Assembly (NCBI GenBank): GCA_902801205.1
Contig: CADCHE010000013.1
Span: 106,394-170,393, forward strand
DNA: 64,000 nucleotides
Source: an uncultured Bacteroidia bacterium
Lineage (GTDB): Bacteria; Bacteroidota; Bacteroidia; Bacteroidales; UBA932
Direction: 5' to 3'
This document shows, one piece after another, positions 16,926-27,284 of this stretch; positions within the stretch are counted from its first letter, which is position 1; every line of letters begins with the position of its first letter. The position numbers and the translations under genes are program-made. The notes under the pieces are model-generated. The model did no database searches, was not told the origin of the DNA, and worked only from the letters and a program-made list of their open reading frames with translations.

Positions 16926-16956
16926 CAAAGATAGGAAAAAAACCATTGGCTGCAAA
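16926..16956 (-). promoter_or_regulatory. Promoter of tRNA-Glu
   Basis: The minus strand has TTTG (16953-16956), a 19-base spacer and TATCTTTG (16926-16933), a perfect -33/-7 match. The -7 box ends 11 bases before the tRNA 5' end. Confidence 0.85.
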
Positions 16957-16965
16957 TTTTTTTGC

Positions 16966-16994
16966 AAAAAAAAGGCCGCGACCTTGTCGTGACC
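16966..16994 (-). terminator. Terminator of rpmE
   Basis: On the minus strand GGTCACGAC (16994-16986) pairs with GTCGCGGCC (16982-16974), with one mismatch and one G-U pair. Eight T residues follow. It lies 25 bases after the rpmE stop. Confidence 0.75.
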
Positions 16995-17018
16995 TCCTTT
17001 TTCCTGTCCGGCCTGAAA

Positions 17019-17270
17019 TTATTTCTGGCGGTTCTTGTATCTCTGGTAGAATTTATCAACACGACCGGCCGTGTCGACGAGCTTGACCTTACCCGTGTAG
17101 AAAGGATGGGAAGTGTTCGAAATTTCGACCTTCACCAGCGGGTACTCGACACCGTCGACAACAAGCGTCTCCTTCGTCTCCGCGCAGCTGCGGGTGATGA
17201 AGACGGTTTCGTTTGACATATCCTTGAAAGCTACAAGGCGGTAGGTTTCGGGATGAAGTCCTTTTTTCAT
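17019..17270 (-). CDS. rpmE: 50S ribosomal protein L31 type B
   Basis: bL31 (83 residues) of the large ribosomal subunit. The N-terminus MKKGLHPETYRLV and the HPFYTGKVKLVDTAGRVDKFYQRY segment are diagnostic. The zinc-binding cysteine pairs of type A L31 are absent (a single Cys is present), so this is the zinc-independent type B form that is usual in Bacteroidota. It has its own strong promoter (17299-17329) and terminator, and is followed by tRNA-Glu. Confidence 0.97.
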   Translation of the reverse strand: MKKGLHPETYRLVAFKDMSNETVFITRSCAETKETLVVDGVEYPLVKVEISNTSHPFYTGKVKLVDTAGRVDKFYQRYKNRQK

Positions 17271-17298
17271 TTCTTGTTATCTTTTGAGTTAACGGCCG

Positions 17299-17329
17299 CA
17301 AAGATACGGATTTTTTTTGTTTCACCAAA
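17299..17329 (-). promoter_or_regulatory. Promoter of rpmE
   Basis: The minus strand has TTTG (17326-17329), a 19-base spacer and TATCTTTG (17299-17306), a perfect match to the Bacteroidota -33/-7 promoter, 29 bases before the start codon. Confidence 0.85.
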
Positions 17330-17341
17330 CATTTCGCGCCC

Positions 17342-18406
17342 TTATTTGATCCGGTACGGCTGGTCTTCGTACAGCGTGAACCGCTTGGCCTTCCGGATCC
17401 ATTTCTGCTCTTCCGCCTTGACATGTTCCTGCAGGTCCTGGTAGGTGATCTCCCCGTCGAGGTACGCCTCCATCCGCGCGTCCGCGATCTTGGCGCTGAA
17501 CCCTTCCGTCCGCTCGAAGGCAGGATACCGGTCGCCCAGGTACCGCATCAGCTGCAGGGTATGCAGGAGGGAGTGGTATTGCGCGCCGGGTTGGAGCATG
17601 ATCTGCCAGCCGTTGCAGGCCTGCCCCTCGTAGCGGCCGGCGGCCGGCGTGAAGGAGCAGGGGCGCATGAGTACGCCCTGCGGGGCCGGGAGGATGTCCA
17701 GGCGCGAGTGCCGGATGAAAGGGGCGCCGAAATACTCGTAAGGCCGCGCCGTGCCGATGGCGGGCGTGACGGTGGTGTTGTTCCACAGGCCGCCGCCGCT
17801 GTACATCGGGCACGTGAACATGCCCGGGATGTCGGACGCCGGGGCGATCGTCCAGGGCAGCAGCTGCCGCGTGGCGTCGCTGGCCAGGGCGGAGATGATG
17901 TGCAGCGGGAAACGGGCCCCGATTTCCGCCGAATAGAGGACGCAGAGTTCCCCGAGCGTCAGTCCGTGCCGGTGCGCCACTTTCGGGGTGTGCGGCTCCG
18001 GTTTTCCGGCGGGGACCGATCCCTCCACGATGCGGCCGGCCGGGTTGATGTGGTCCACCACATAGAGGGCCGGTGCCGTCTCCATGGCGGCGAGCGCCTC
18101 CATCAGCATGAAGACATCCTTCGTGTAGTTGAAATAGCGCGCCCCGGCGTCCTGGATCTCGACGACGACCGCATCCAGGCCCTGCAGGCCCTCTGCCGTG
18201 AAGGCGATGTGGTTGGTGCCGGGCGTGAGCTCGGTCTCGCGCGGCGAAAAGACGACGGCCAGATTGCCCCGCTCCCGGAACAGGTCGTACATATAGCGCC
18301 CCCGGGCGGTGTCCCAGCAGTTCTGCGTGCAGAAGCAGCCGACTTTCCCTTCGCGCAGCGCCTTGTCCAACTGGTCTTCCAGCGGTGTGGTCCGGAATGA
18401 GAACAT
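17342..18406 (-). CDS. NamZ/DUF1343-like exo-beta-N-acetylmuramidase
   Basis: This 354-residue protein resembles DUF1343, the NamZ family (GH171), which removes terminal MurNAc from peptidoglycan fragments. Family-like segments: VVEIQDAGARYFNYT, HGLTLGELC, GLWNNTTVTPAIGTARPYEYFGAPFI. It is more divergent than typical members: the usual HG-RG and RGT motifs are altered. No signal peptide is seen at this start, so it looks cytoplasmic, unlike many homologues. It follows glmM with a 12-base gap, indicating an operon. Family is fairly secure; activity on MurNAc is inferred. Confidence 0.78.
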   Translation of the reverse strand: MFSFRTTPLEDQLDKALREGKVGCFCTQNCWDTARGRYMYDLFRERGNLAVVFSPRETELTPGTNHIAFTAEGLQGLDAVVVEIQDAGARYFNYTKDVFMLMEALAAMETAPALYVVDHINPAGRIVEGSVPAGKPEPHTPKVAHRHGLTLGELCVLYSAEIGARFPLHIISALASDATRQLLPWTIAPASDIPGMFTCPMYSGGGLWNNTTVTPAIGTARPYEYFGAPFIRHSRLDILPAPQGVLMRPCSFTPAAGRYEGQACNGWQIMLQPGAQYHSLLHTLQLMRYLGDRYPAFERTEGFSAKIADARMEAYLDGEITYQDLQEHVKAEEQKWIRKAKRFTLYEDQPYRIK

Positions 18407-18418
18407 GACGGAAGGATT

Positions 18419-19861
18419 TTAGGGCAGGAGGGTCCGGGCCATCGAAACGACTTCCCCGGCGAGCGCTTCCGCTGCCGCGGCGTCCGGCGCCTCGGCATAG
18501 ATGCGGACGATGGGCTCCGTATTGGACGGGCGCAGGTGCACCCACTTGCGCGCGGCTTCAAAGGTGATCTTCACGCCGTCGGTTTCATCCACGGTCCCGT
18601 CCGGGAAATACGTCTTCAGCCGGTCGAAGACGACGCCGACCAGCGAGCGGTCCGGCAGTTCGATCTTTTTCTTGGCGATGGCGTACTGCGGGTATGTATT
18701 CTTCAACTCGCTGACTGTTATCTTCTTGTGTGCCAGGTTGGAAAGGAAGAGTGCTACGCCGACCATGGCGTCACGGCCATAGTGGAGGGCCGGATAGATG
18801 ACGCCTCCGTTCCCTTCACCGCCGATCAGCGCCTTTTCGCGGTGCATCAGCGCCGTTACGTTGACTTCTCCGACCGCCGACGCCTTGTACGTGCCGCCGA
18901 ACTGTTCGGTGACGTCGCGCAGGGCGCGCGAAGAGGACAGGTTCGAGCAGGAGACCAGGCGGTACGGGGCGGCGGCTTCTTCACGGGAGATGCCCAGCGC
19001 GTCGGCTTTCCGGCAGACTTCCTCGAAGAGGTAGGCGGCCACGGAGACAAGGGTATTCTCCTCGACGAAGGGCTCCCCGTTCTCGCAGATGAATGCGAGC
19101 CGGTCTACGTCCGGGTCGACGCTGATGCCCAGGTCGGCCTTCTCGCGGACCACGCGGTCGCTGAGCGCCGTCAGATGGGCGGGCAGGGGCTCCGGATTGT
19201 GCGCGAAATCGCCGGTCGCCTCTCCGTTCAGCACGATGCAGCGTACGCCGAGGCGCTCCAGCAGGCGCGGCATGATGATCCCGCCGACGGAGTTGATAGC
19301 GTCCAGCACCACGGTGAAGCCGGCCTTGCGTACGGCCTCGGTGTCAACGGCTTCCAGGGCGAGGACCGCGTCGATGTGTGCGTCTGTATAGTCATGCTCC
19401 GTCAGCGTGCCCAGGGCGTCCACGGGCGCGAAGGAGAAGCCGCCGCGGGCGGCAACCTCCAGCAGGGCGGCGCCTTCCTGCGCGTCGAGGAATTCCCCCC
19501 GTTCGTCCAGGAGTTTGAGCGCGTTCCATTCCCGCGGATTGTGTGAGGCGGTGAGGATGATGCCGCCGTCGGCCCCCTCGAAGGTGACGGCCATTTCCGT
19601 GGTCGGCGTGGAGGCCAGCCCGATGTCCACGACATCGACTCCGCAGGCCATCAGCGTGCCGCAGACCAGCTGCCGCACCATTTCGCCGGAGATCCGTGCA
19701 TCGCGCCCGACGACGACTTTGTGACGCGTCTTGGGGCGGCGGATCCGCATCCGCTCGACATAGGCGCAGGTGAAAGAGACGATGTCCACCGGCGTGAGCG
19801 CCTCTCCCGGCGCCCCGCCGATCGTTCCCCGAATCCCGGAGATGGATTTGATCAGAGCCAT
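18419..19861 (-). CDS. glmM: Phosphoglucosamine mutase (GlmM/phosphohexomutase family)
   Basis: This 480-residue alpha-D-phosphohexomutase interconverts GlcN-6-P and GlcN-1-P on the path to UDP-GlcNAc. Visible motifs: the phosphoserine loop TASHNP (Ser about 106), the metal loop DPDVDRL, the sugar loop GEGNGG and the phosphate loop RPSNTEPI. I start at 19861 (MALIKSISGIRGT). An upstream extension crosses the promoter and lacks family similarity. NamZ follows in the same operon. A phosphomannomutase role cannot be excluded by sequence alone, but the ISGIRG start is typical of Bacteroidales GlmM. Confidence 0.88.
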   Translation of the reverse strand: MALIKSISGIRGTIGGAPGEALTPVDIVSFTCAYVERMRIRRPKTRHKVVVGRDARISGEMVRQLVCGTLMACGVDVVDIGLASTPTTEMAVTFEGADGGIILTASHNPREWNALKLLDERGEFLDAQEGAALLEVAARGGFSFAPVDALGTLTEHDYTDAHIDAVLALEAVDTEAVRKAGFTVVLDAINSVGGIIMPRLLERLGVRCIVLNGEATGDFAHNPEPLPAHLTALSDRVVREKADLGISVDPDVDRLAFICENGEPFVEENTLVSVAAYLFEEVCRKADALGISREEAAAPYRLVSCSNLSSSRALRDVTEQFGGTYKASAVGEVNVTALMHREKALIGGEGNGGVIYPALHYGRDAMVGVALFLSNLAHKKITVSELKNTYPQYAIAKKKIELPDRSLVGVVFDRLKTYFPDGTVDETDGVKITFEAARKWVHLRPSNTEPIVRIYAEAPDAAAAEALAGEVVSMARTLLP

Positions 19862-19879
19862 AAGTGCATTTGTTTTCTG

Positions 19880-19910
19880 CAAAGATAGCAATTCTGTGGA
19901 GACGATCGAA
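19880..19910 (-). promoter_or_regulatory. Promoter of glmM-namZ
   Basis: The minus strand has TATCTTTG (19880-19887) with TTCG (three of four) 19 bases upstream. The -7 box is 19 bases before the glmM start. Confidence 0.6.
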
Positions 19911-19940
19911 AGATCGATGCCCTCGATTTCCATGACCGTC

Positions 19941-19991
19941 GGGTTTGAATAGAATCGCTCTTTGATTCTAAACCCCACAGAAGCGGGGTTT
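19941..19991 (-). other. Overlapping hairpins downstream of the AT-rich lipoprotein gene
   Basis: AAACCCC and GGGGTTT (19985-19991 and 19970-19976) form a 7-bp stem. AGAATC/GATTCT (19951-19969) forms a second. GGGTTT at 19941-19946 can also pair with AAACCC at 19970-19975, so the structures are alternative. No U-run follows, so this is a weak or Rho-assisted terminator at best. The rest of 19862-20001 holds only the glmM promoter. Confidence 0.35.
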
Positions 19992-20001
19992 ATGAAAATT
20001 A

Positions 20002-20367
20002 TCAATCAAATAATTTTGATAATGCAAGCGATTGGCTTTTTGATAATTGAAAACTATTTCCCTCTATTTGAAAATATTGGTTTGTTTCTGAGAAATACAG
20101 TTTATACAATTTGCCATCGCTATCGTATAAAATAACTACTTTATGCGGTATGAATTTAGCGGCAACCTGCTCGGAATGACTGACTATTCCTAAAAAGACT
20201 TCGCAATTGATTTGTTTATAATTATTTACATTGAAATCAGACACTTCCGCTTTGTCAATATCTGAAAAGTTATATTGATTGATAAGCAGTTTTGAATGAC
20301 AAGCCGACGGCCCGAATAAAACTCCTGAAAAGATAAAAAACAGCAAAGTATGTGTGATTGCTTTCAT
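20002..20367 (-). CDS. Orphan AT-rich lipoprotein
   Basis: This 121-residue protein has a leader ending in FGPSAC, a relaxed lipobox (Cys about 23), and no recognised domain. A good ribosome binding site (GGAGG, 8 bases before ATG 20367) decides the start over an upstream ATG at 20397. The gene is markedly AT-rich and uses A/T-ending codons, unlike its GC-rich neighbours, which points to horizontal transfer. It starts 36 bases after the stop of a protein fragment at 20404-20547. Small lipoproteins directly behind toxin C-termini are often immunity proteins, but this is inference. Confidence 0.65.
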   Translation of the reverse strand: MKAITHTLLFFIFSGVLFGPSACHSKLLINQYNFSDIDKAEVSDFNVNNYKQINCEVFLGIVSHSEQVAAKFIPHKVVILYDSDGKLYKLYFSETNQYFQIEGNSFQLSKSQSLALSKLFD

Positions 20368-20403
20368 CCTGATTTCCTCCTTTTCATTGTGGTTCAAAAC
20401 TTA

Positions 20404-20547
20404 TTATCTACTTCGGCCCCCCGGGTCTTTCAAAAACGAATATGGAATATAGTTCTTTTGTGAAATCGCAACATCATACTTTGCAGTCCAATCTGTCCAG
20501 TAATGATCATGAGTCAATAGATGCACTTTAAATGAAAACGGACCGCT
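20404..20547 (-). pseudogene. C-terminal fragment of a larger protein (possible polymorphic toxin tail)
   Basis: A 47-codon open stretch on the minus strand runs from just after an in-frame TAG (20548-20550) to TAA (20404-20406). Its translation looks like a real protein end, rich in aromatic residues (LTHDHYWTDW, then DVAISQKNYIPYSFLKDPGG), and shares the AT-rich codon use of the lipoprotein gene that follows. No ATG start is available; a GTG at about 20529 would give 41 residues. I read it as the surviving C-terminus of a gene whose 5' part was lost. I do not recognise the family. It could also be a short intact gene. Confidence 0.4.
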
Positions 20548-20584
20548 CTAACTCGATGGGACATAACGGAGGTATCGTTTTTTG

Positions 20585-20592
20585 CAAATATA
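20585..20592 (-). promoter_or_regulatory. Possible -7 element of the AT-rich island
   Basis: The minus strand reads TATATTTG, matching TAnnTTTG, about 40 bases before the gene fragment. No -33 TTTG is seen. It could drive the fragment and the lipoprotein gene. Confidence 0.3.
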
Positions 20593-20620
20593 AAAAAAAG
20601 AATGACTTCCCCGGGCCCAT

Positions 20621-20663
20621 AAAAAGGCGAACCCCGAAGCGGAGAACAACCGCCCGGGGTCCG
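20621..20663 (-). terminator. Terminator of the V-type ATPase operon
   Basis: On the minus strand CGGACCCCG (20663-20655) pairs with CGGGGTTCG (20636-20628), with one G-U pair, and five T residues follow. It lies 22 bases after the subunit K stop. The gap 20548-20685 holds this and the AT-rich island's upstream region only. Confidence 0.75.
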
Positions 20664-20685
20664 TTTGTCCGTAGTCGATTCCGGA

Positions 20686-22968
<2,283 letters not shown>

Positions 22969-22972
<4 letters not shown>

Positions 22973-23583
22973 AGGCCTTGTCCCTCCATGGCTTCTTCAG
23001 CGGCGTGACGTTCCTTGACGATCTTCGACGACGCCTTGCTGAGGTTTTCCTCGTCTTCCATATAGCGTTTGATCTTGCGGATCGCTTCCTGGTAGCCCGG
23101 AATCTGCACTTTCTCGTACAGGTTCACTTTCTGGGTGGTTTTCTTCCGCTGCCAGTCCAGGATGCGCCGCTTCTCCTTGAAGACTTCCGACTCGATGCCC
23201 AGGCGCGAGATCTCCTTGAGGATCGCTACACCGTCCGGGTACCAGGCCGGTTTCACGAATGCGTTGAACGGACGCAGCTCATAGTGCACCTCGTCGAGGC
23301 GCGGACATTTGACGCCCGCCACCTTCACGGTGGAGAGGTCTACGCCGGTGATGGCGATGAGCCCCGGATCGAATTCGTTCCACAGGGCGGCCAGGTAGTC
23401 GTAGCGGTCGAGGGCTGATTGCAGTTCATCGATCAGCCGTTCGCTCTCGTCCTTTGCCTTGCGGACCTCGAGCCGGAGGGCGCTCTCCTTGTTCTGCAGG
23501 GTCGGAAGCGCATTCTTGCGCATCTTGAGCTGCTTGTTCAGGTTGTTCAGCGCAGTCTTGTTGTATTGAAACTTGATTGCCAT
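22969..23583 (-). CDS. ntpD: V/A-type ATPase subunit D
   Basis: Subunit D (204 residues) is the central rotor stalk, a long antiparallel coiled coil. Residues 1-75 and about 135-200 are highly charged and helical (NLNKQLKMRKNALP; KKTTQKVNLYEKVQIPGY). It begins one base from the end of subunit B and overlaps subunit I, so expression is tightly coupled in the operon. Confidence 0.92.
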
Positions 23584-24905
23584 TATCTGCCTTTCCAGTA
23601 CTTGTCGATCAGCGACTGCTTGATGCCGGTCTCCGCCTTGGAGAAGTATTTCCCGAAGAGCTCCCAGGCCTTGTCGAGCATTTCCGTGATGGTGATGTTG
23701 ACGTCGATCGAGAGCAGGTCGGTCGCGTAGTCCTTGGCATAGGCCAGGGCGCGGTGGTCGTAGTCGGACAGGTCGAAACCGTTCTCCAGTTTCGTCTTGG
23801 CGTTCTGTGCGTCGGCATACAGGCGCACACCGGCGTTCATCACCTGGCTGTGGTCCTCACGCGTCTTGATGTTCTGGACGCGCTGCTTCAGGCGCGACAG
23901 GCTGCGGAACGGGTCGATGATGACCTTCCCGGAGTCGGAGTCGGCGCGCAGGAAGAGCTGGCCTTCGGTGATGTATCCCGTGTTGTCCGGAATCGCGTGG
24001 GTGATGTCGCCGTCGTTCAGCGTGGTGACGGCGATGATCGTGATCGAACCGCCCGTCGGCAGCTGCACTGCCTTCTCGTAAATCTTCGCCAGGTCGGAGT
24101 AGAGCGAACCGGGCATCGAGTCCTTGGAAGGGATCTGGTCCATACGGTTGGAGACGATCGAAAGGGCGTCGGCGTAGAGCGTCATGTCGGTCAGCAGCAC
24201 CAGCACCTTCTCGTTCTTGTCCACGGCGAAGTACTCGGCGGCCGTCAGGGCCATGTCCGGCACCAGCAGGCGCTCCACCGGCGGGTTTTCCGTCGTGTTG
24301 ACGAAGCTGATGATCTTGTCCAGCGCCCCGGCGCTTTCAAACGCGTGGCGGAAGAAGAGATAGTCGTCGTTGGAAAGACCCATGCCGCCGAGGATGATCT
24401 TGTCCACGTCGGCGCGCAGGGCCACGTCGGCCATCACCTGGTTGTACGGCTGGTCCGGATCAGCGAAGAACGGGATCTTCTGGCCGGACACGATGGTGTT
24501 GTTCAGGTCGATGCCCGCGATGCCGGTCGGGATGAGCTCGGACGGCTGGCGGCGCTTGTACGGGTTGACGGAAGGACCGCCGATCTGCCGCTCCTCGCCT
24601 TCGACCTCGGGACCGCCGTCGATCGGGTGGCCGTATGCGTCGAAGAAACGACCGGACAGCTGGTCGCTCACCTTCAGGGTCGGCGGTTCGCCGAGGAACG
24701 TGACGGCCGCATCGGTCGGAATGCCTTCCGTACCGGAGAAAATCTGCAGGGTGACCAGGTCCCCCTTGGTCTTCACGACCTGTCCCAGCCGGCCGTCCAC
24801 GAGCGCCAGCTCGTCGTTCGAAACGCCCGTCGCCTTGAGGGAAACCGTTGCCTTGGTGATGGCTTCCAGACGGGTGTAGATGCGCTGATATGCCTTATTT
24901 GCCAT
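23583..24905 (-). CDS. ntpB: V/A-type ATPase subunit B
   Basis: Subunit B (440 residues) is the non-catalytic nucleotide-binding-fold subunit alternating with A in the V1 head. Recognisable segments: LVTLQIFSGTEGIP, the GRFFDAYGHPIDGGP loop, IPTGIAGIDLNN, FFADPD, VLVLLTDMT and GSLYSDLAKIYE. As expected for B it lacks a proper P-loop. Its start overlaps the end of subunit A by 11 bases. Confidence 0.96.
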   Translation of the reverse strand: MANKAYQRIYTRLEAITKATVSLKATGVSNDELALVDGRLGQVVKTKGDLVTLQIFSGTEGIPTDAAVTFLGEPPTLKVSDQLSGRFFDAYGHPIDGGPEVEGEERQIGGPSVNPYKRRQPSELIPTGIAGIDLNNTIVSGQKIPFFADPDQPYNQVMADVALRADVDKIILGGMGLSNDDYLFFRHAFESAGALDKIISFVNTTENPPVERLLVPDMALTAAEYFAVDKNEKVLVLLTDMTLYADALSIVSNRMDQIPSKDSMPGSLYSDLAKIYEKAVQLPTGGSITIIAVTTLNDGDITHAIPDNTGYITEGQLFLRADSDSGKVIIDPFRSLSRLKQRVQNIKTREDHSQVMNAGVRLYADAQNAKTKLENGFDLSDYDHRALAYAKDYATDLLSIDVNITITEMLDKAWELFGKYFSKAETGIKQSLIDKYWKGR

Positions 24906-26649
24906 ATTCTTCCAGTAGTTTGGTGATGGTCTGGTTGTACTGCTCGAATTCCTCGCTGTGGAACTTGGTGTAGTTCATCTGGCGCAGGTCGTTGATGAGC
25001 TCCTTGAAGAAGCTGCGGCACTGTTCGAAGTCCTCGAACTCGAACTCCCGGTCGCAGATTTCCAGAAGGAGGTCCAGCATGAATTTCTGGCGCTCCATCG
25101 GGGTGAGGGCGTCGATGTCATCGAAGGCATCCTGCTGCAGGAAGGCGAAGTCGATCAACTCTGACTTCCAGAAGCTGATGTGGTAGCTCACGGGCACGCC
25201 GTCGTCGCCGAGGATGTTGATCTGGTCGGCGGCCTCGCGGCCGCGGCGCACCAGGTTCTTGGCCTTGTTCACCTTGTCCACCCAGCCGTGCTCCACGTGC
25301 TCGTCCAGGAAAGTGATGATCTCGGGATACTCCAGGTATTTCGAGTACGACTCGATCGGGTTGACGGCCGGATAGCGCTTCTGGTCCGCCCGGCTCTGCT
25401 CGAGCCCGTAGAAGCAGCGTGCGCTCTTCTTGGTCGATTCGGTGACCGGTTCCTTCAGGTTGCCGCCGGCGGGGGAGACCGTTCCGATGAAGGTGACGGC
25501 ACCGGTCTGTCCGTTGTTCAGGACGACCATGCCCGCGCGGGCGTAGAAGTTGGAGATGATGGCACTCAGGTCCACCGGGAAGGCGTCCGCTCCCGGAAGT
25601 TCTTCCATACGGTTGGACATCTCGCGCAGGGCCTGTGCCCAGCGGGAGGTGGAATCGGCGAGCAGCAGGCACTTCAGGCCCATCGCCCGGTAGTATTCGC
25701 AGATGGTCATCGCCGTGTAGACCGAAGCCTCACGGGCGGCCACCGGCATGTTCGACGTGTTGCAGATGATGGTGGTACGCTCCATCAGGTGGCGTCCGGT
25801 GTGCGGATCGATCAGTTCAGGGAACTCCGTGAAGATCTCCACGACCTCGTTGGCGCGTTCGCCGCAGGCCGCCATGACGATCACGTCGGCATCGCCCTGC
25901 TTGGCGATGGCGTGCTGGAGCACCGTCTTCCCGCAGCCGAACGGGCCGGGGATGAAGCCGGTACCGCCCTCGGCGATCGGGCCGAAGGTGTCGATGCAGC
26001 GGACGCCGGTCTCCATGATGCGCTGCGGCCGGGGTTTCTCGCGGTACGCCTTGACGGCGACCTTGACGGGCCACTTCTGCGTCATCGTCACAGGGGTCTC
26101 CTCACCGTTCTCACCGACGAGCACGGCGATCTGCGTGTCGACGGTGTAGTCGCCCGCAGGGACGATCGATTTCACCGTCCAGGTGCCCTTGAAGGCGAAC
26201 GGGACCATGATCTTGTGGGGCAGCCAGCCTTCCTTGACCTCACCCAGCCAGTCCGCCGCGGCGACGCGGTCGCCCGGCTTGGCGAACGGCGTGAAAGCCC
26301 ATTTCTTCTCGCGGTCCAGCGGGTCCGTATATTCCCCGCGCTTGAGGAAGACGGTCTCCATCGTCGTCAGGTTGTTCTGCAGGCCGTCGTAGACGCTGGA
26401 GAGCAGGCCCGGCCCCAAGGTGACCTCGAGCATCCTGCCCAGGAATTCCACCTCGTCTCCGTTCTTCAGTCCGCGGGTGCTTTCGAACACCTGCACGGAG
26501 GCTTTGTTTCCGTTGACTTTGATGACTTCGGATAGCAGCGGCGTGCCGTCCAGGGTGATGTGGCAGAGTTCGTTCTCCGCTACCGGTCCGTCGACTTCGA
26601 CAGTGACCAGGTTGGAGACGATACCGATTACCTTACCTTTTGTACTCAT
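24895..26649 (-). CDS. ntpA: V/A-type ATPase catalytic subunit A
   Basis: Subunit A (584 residues) hydrolyses or makes ATP. Walker A is GPFGCGKT (about 235-242) and the Walker B region is CLLLADSTSRWAQAL. The A-type non-homologous insertion lies at about 115-190. I start at 26649 (MSTKGKVIGIV), which fits the family. A longer upstream frame overlaps the DUF2764 gene and is Arg-rich shadow sequence. The 14-base gap from DUF2764 keeps it in the operon. Confidence 0.96.
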   Translation of the reverse strand: MSTKGKVIGIVSNLVTVEVDGPVAENELCHITLDGTPLLSEVIKVNGNKASVQVFESTRGLKNGDEVEFLGRMLEVTLGPGLLSSVYDGLQNNLTTMETVFLKRGEYTDPLDREKKWAFTPFAKPGDRVAAADWLGEVKEGWLPHKIMVPFAFKGTWTVKSIVPAGDYTVDTQIAVLVGENGEETPVTMTQKWPVKVAVKAYREKPRPQRIMETGVRCIDTFGPIAEGGTGFIPGPFGCGKTVLQHAIAKQGDADVIVMAACGERANEVVEIFTEFPELIDPHTGRHLMERTTIICNTSNMPVAAREASVYTAMTICEYYRAMGLKCLLLADSTSRWAQALREMSNRMEELPGADAFPVDLSAIISNFYARAGMVVLNNGQTGAVTFIGTVSPAGGNLKEPVTESTKKSARCFYGLEQSRADQKRYPAVNPIESYSKYLEYPEIITFLDEHVEHGWVDKVNKAKNLVRRGREAADQINILGDDGVPVSYHISFWKSELIDFAFLQQDAFDDIDALTPMERQKFMLDLLLEICDREFEFEDFEQCRSFFKELINDLRQMNYTKFHSEEFEQYNQTITKLLEEYGK

Positions 26650-26663
26650 ATTGCATGTTGTTG

Positions 26664-27272
26664 TTATTCGGTTTTTTCCGGGTGATAGTCGACCCCCTTG
26701 AACGTGCTCTGCACCTCTTTGACGAGGGCGGCGAAACGCGCCCGCCCGGCCTGCTCGTCCAACTCTGCCCAGCGGGCGATGATGTGCAGCTTGGCCAGGA
26801 AACCGAGCACGGCGTCGATGTCGAAGTAGTGGAACGATGTCAGCTGTGAGATCTTGTCCCACATCAGGTCGTCCAGCGCACGTTCACGCGAGAGCAGGTC
26901 CTTTTCCTGCAGCACGGCCTCCAGCCGCTCCGCTTCTTCGAAAGGTGTGTCTCCGAGGTGGATGACATCCTGCTCTGCGGGCCTGCCGAGGGCCTTGTTC
27001 AGGTAGCGGGTCTTCGCATTCCGCACATTCAGGTCGAACGCGAAGTAGTTCCGCAGGAACGCGTTTTTCTCCTCGGCCATTCCCCGGTAGAAAGCTTCGT
27101 CGAGGTTTTCGTCCTCGAAGCCGGCGAGCAGCTTGTCGACGAGCGCTCCGTCGGCCTTGTCACCCAGCCGCTTGATCTCTTCTGCGTAGGTGTGGAAAGA
27201 GGTCCCCTCGCCGAACTTCCAGAACGTGGAGATGGCGGGCAGGCTGGCGACGATGTATTCGTAGTTCTTCAT
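26664..27272 (-). CDS. DUF2764 protein of the V-ATPase operon
   Basis: This 202-residue mostly helical protein starts MKNYEYIVASLPAIS and matches DUF2764, a family found in Bacteroidota and spirochaete V/A-ATPase operons between subunits E and A. No enzyme motif is visible. Canonical subunits C, F and G are not in the operon. DUF2764 occupies the slot where subunit C is found in other operons and may act as a divergent C-like collar linking rotor and stator. That role is inference; the family and context are solid. Confidence 0.85.
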   Translation of the reverse strand: MKNYEYIVASLPAISTFWKFGEGTSFHTYAEEIKRLGDKADGALVDKLLAGFEDENLDEAFYRGMAEEKNAFLRNYFAFDLNVRNAKTRYLNKALGRPAEQDVIHLGDTPFEEAERLEAVLQEKDLLSRERALDDLMWDKISQLTSFHYFDIDAVLGFLAKLHIIARWAELDEQAGRARFAALVKEVQSTFKGVDYHPEKTE

Positions 27273-27284
27273 CCGGCGCCGTCT

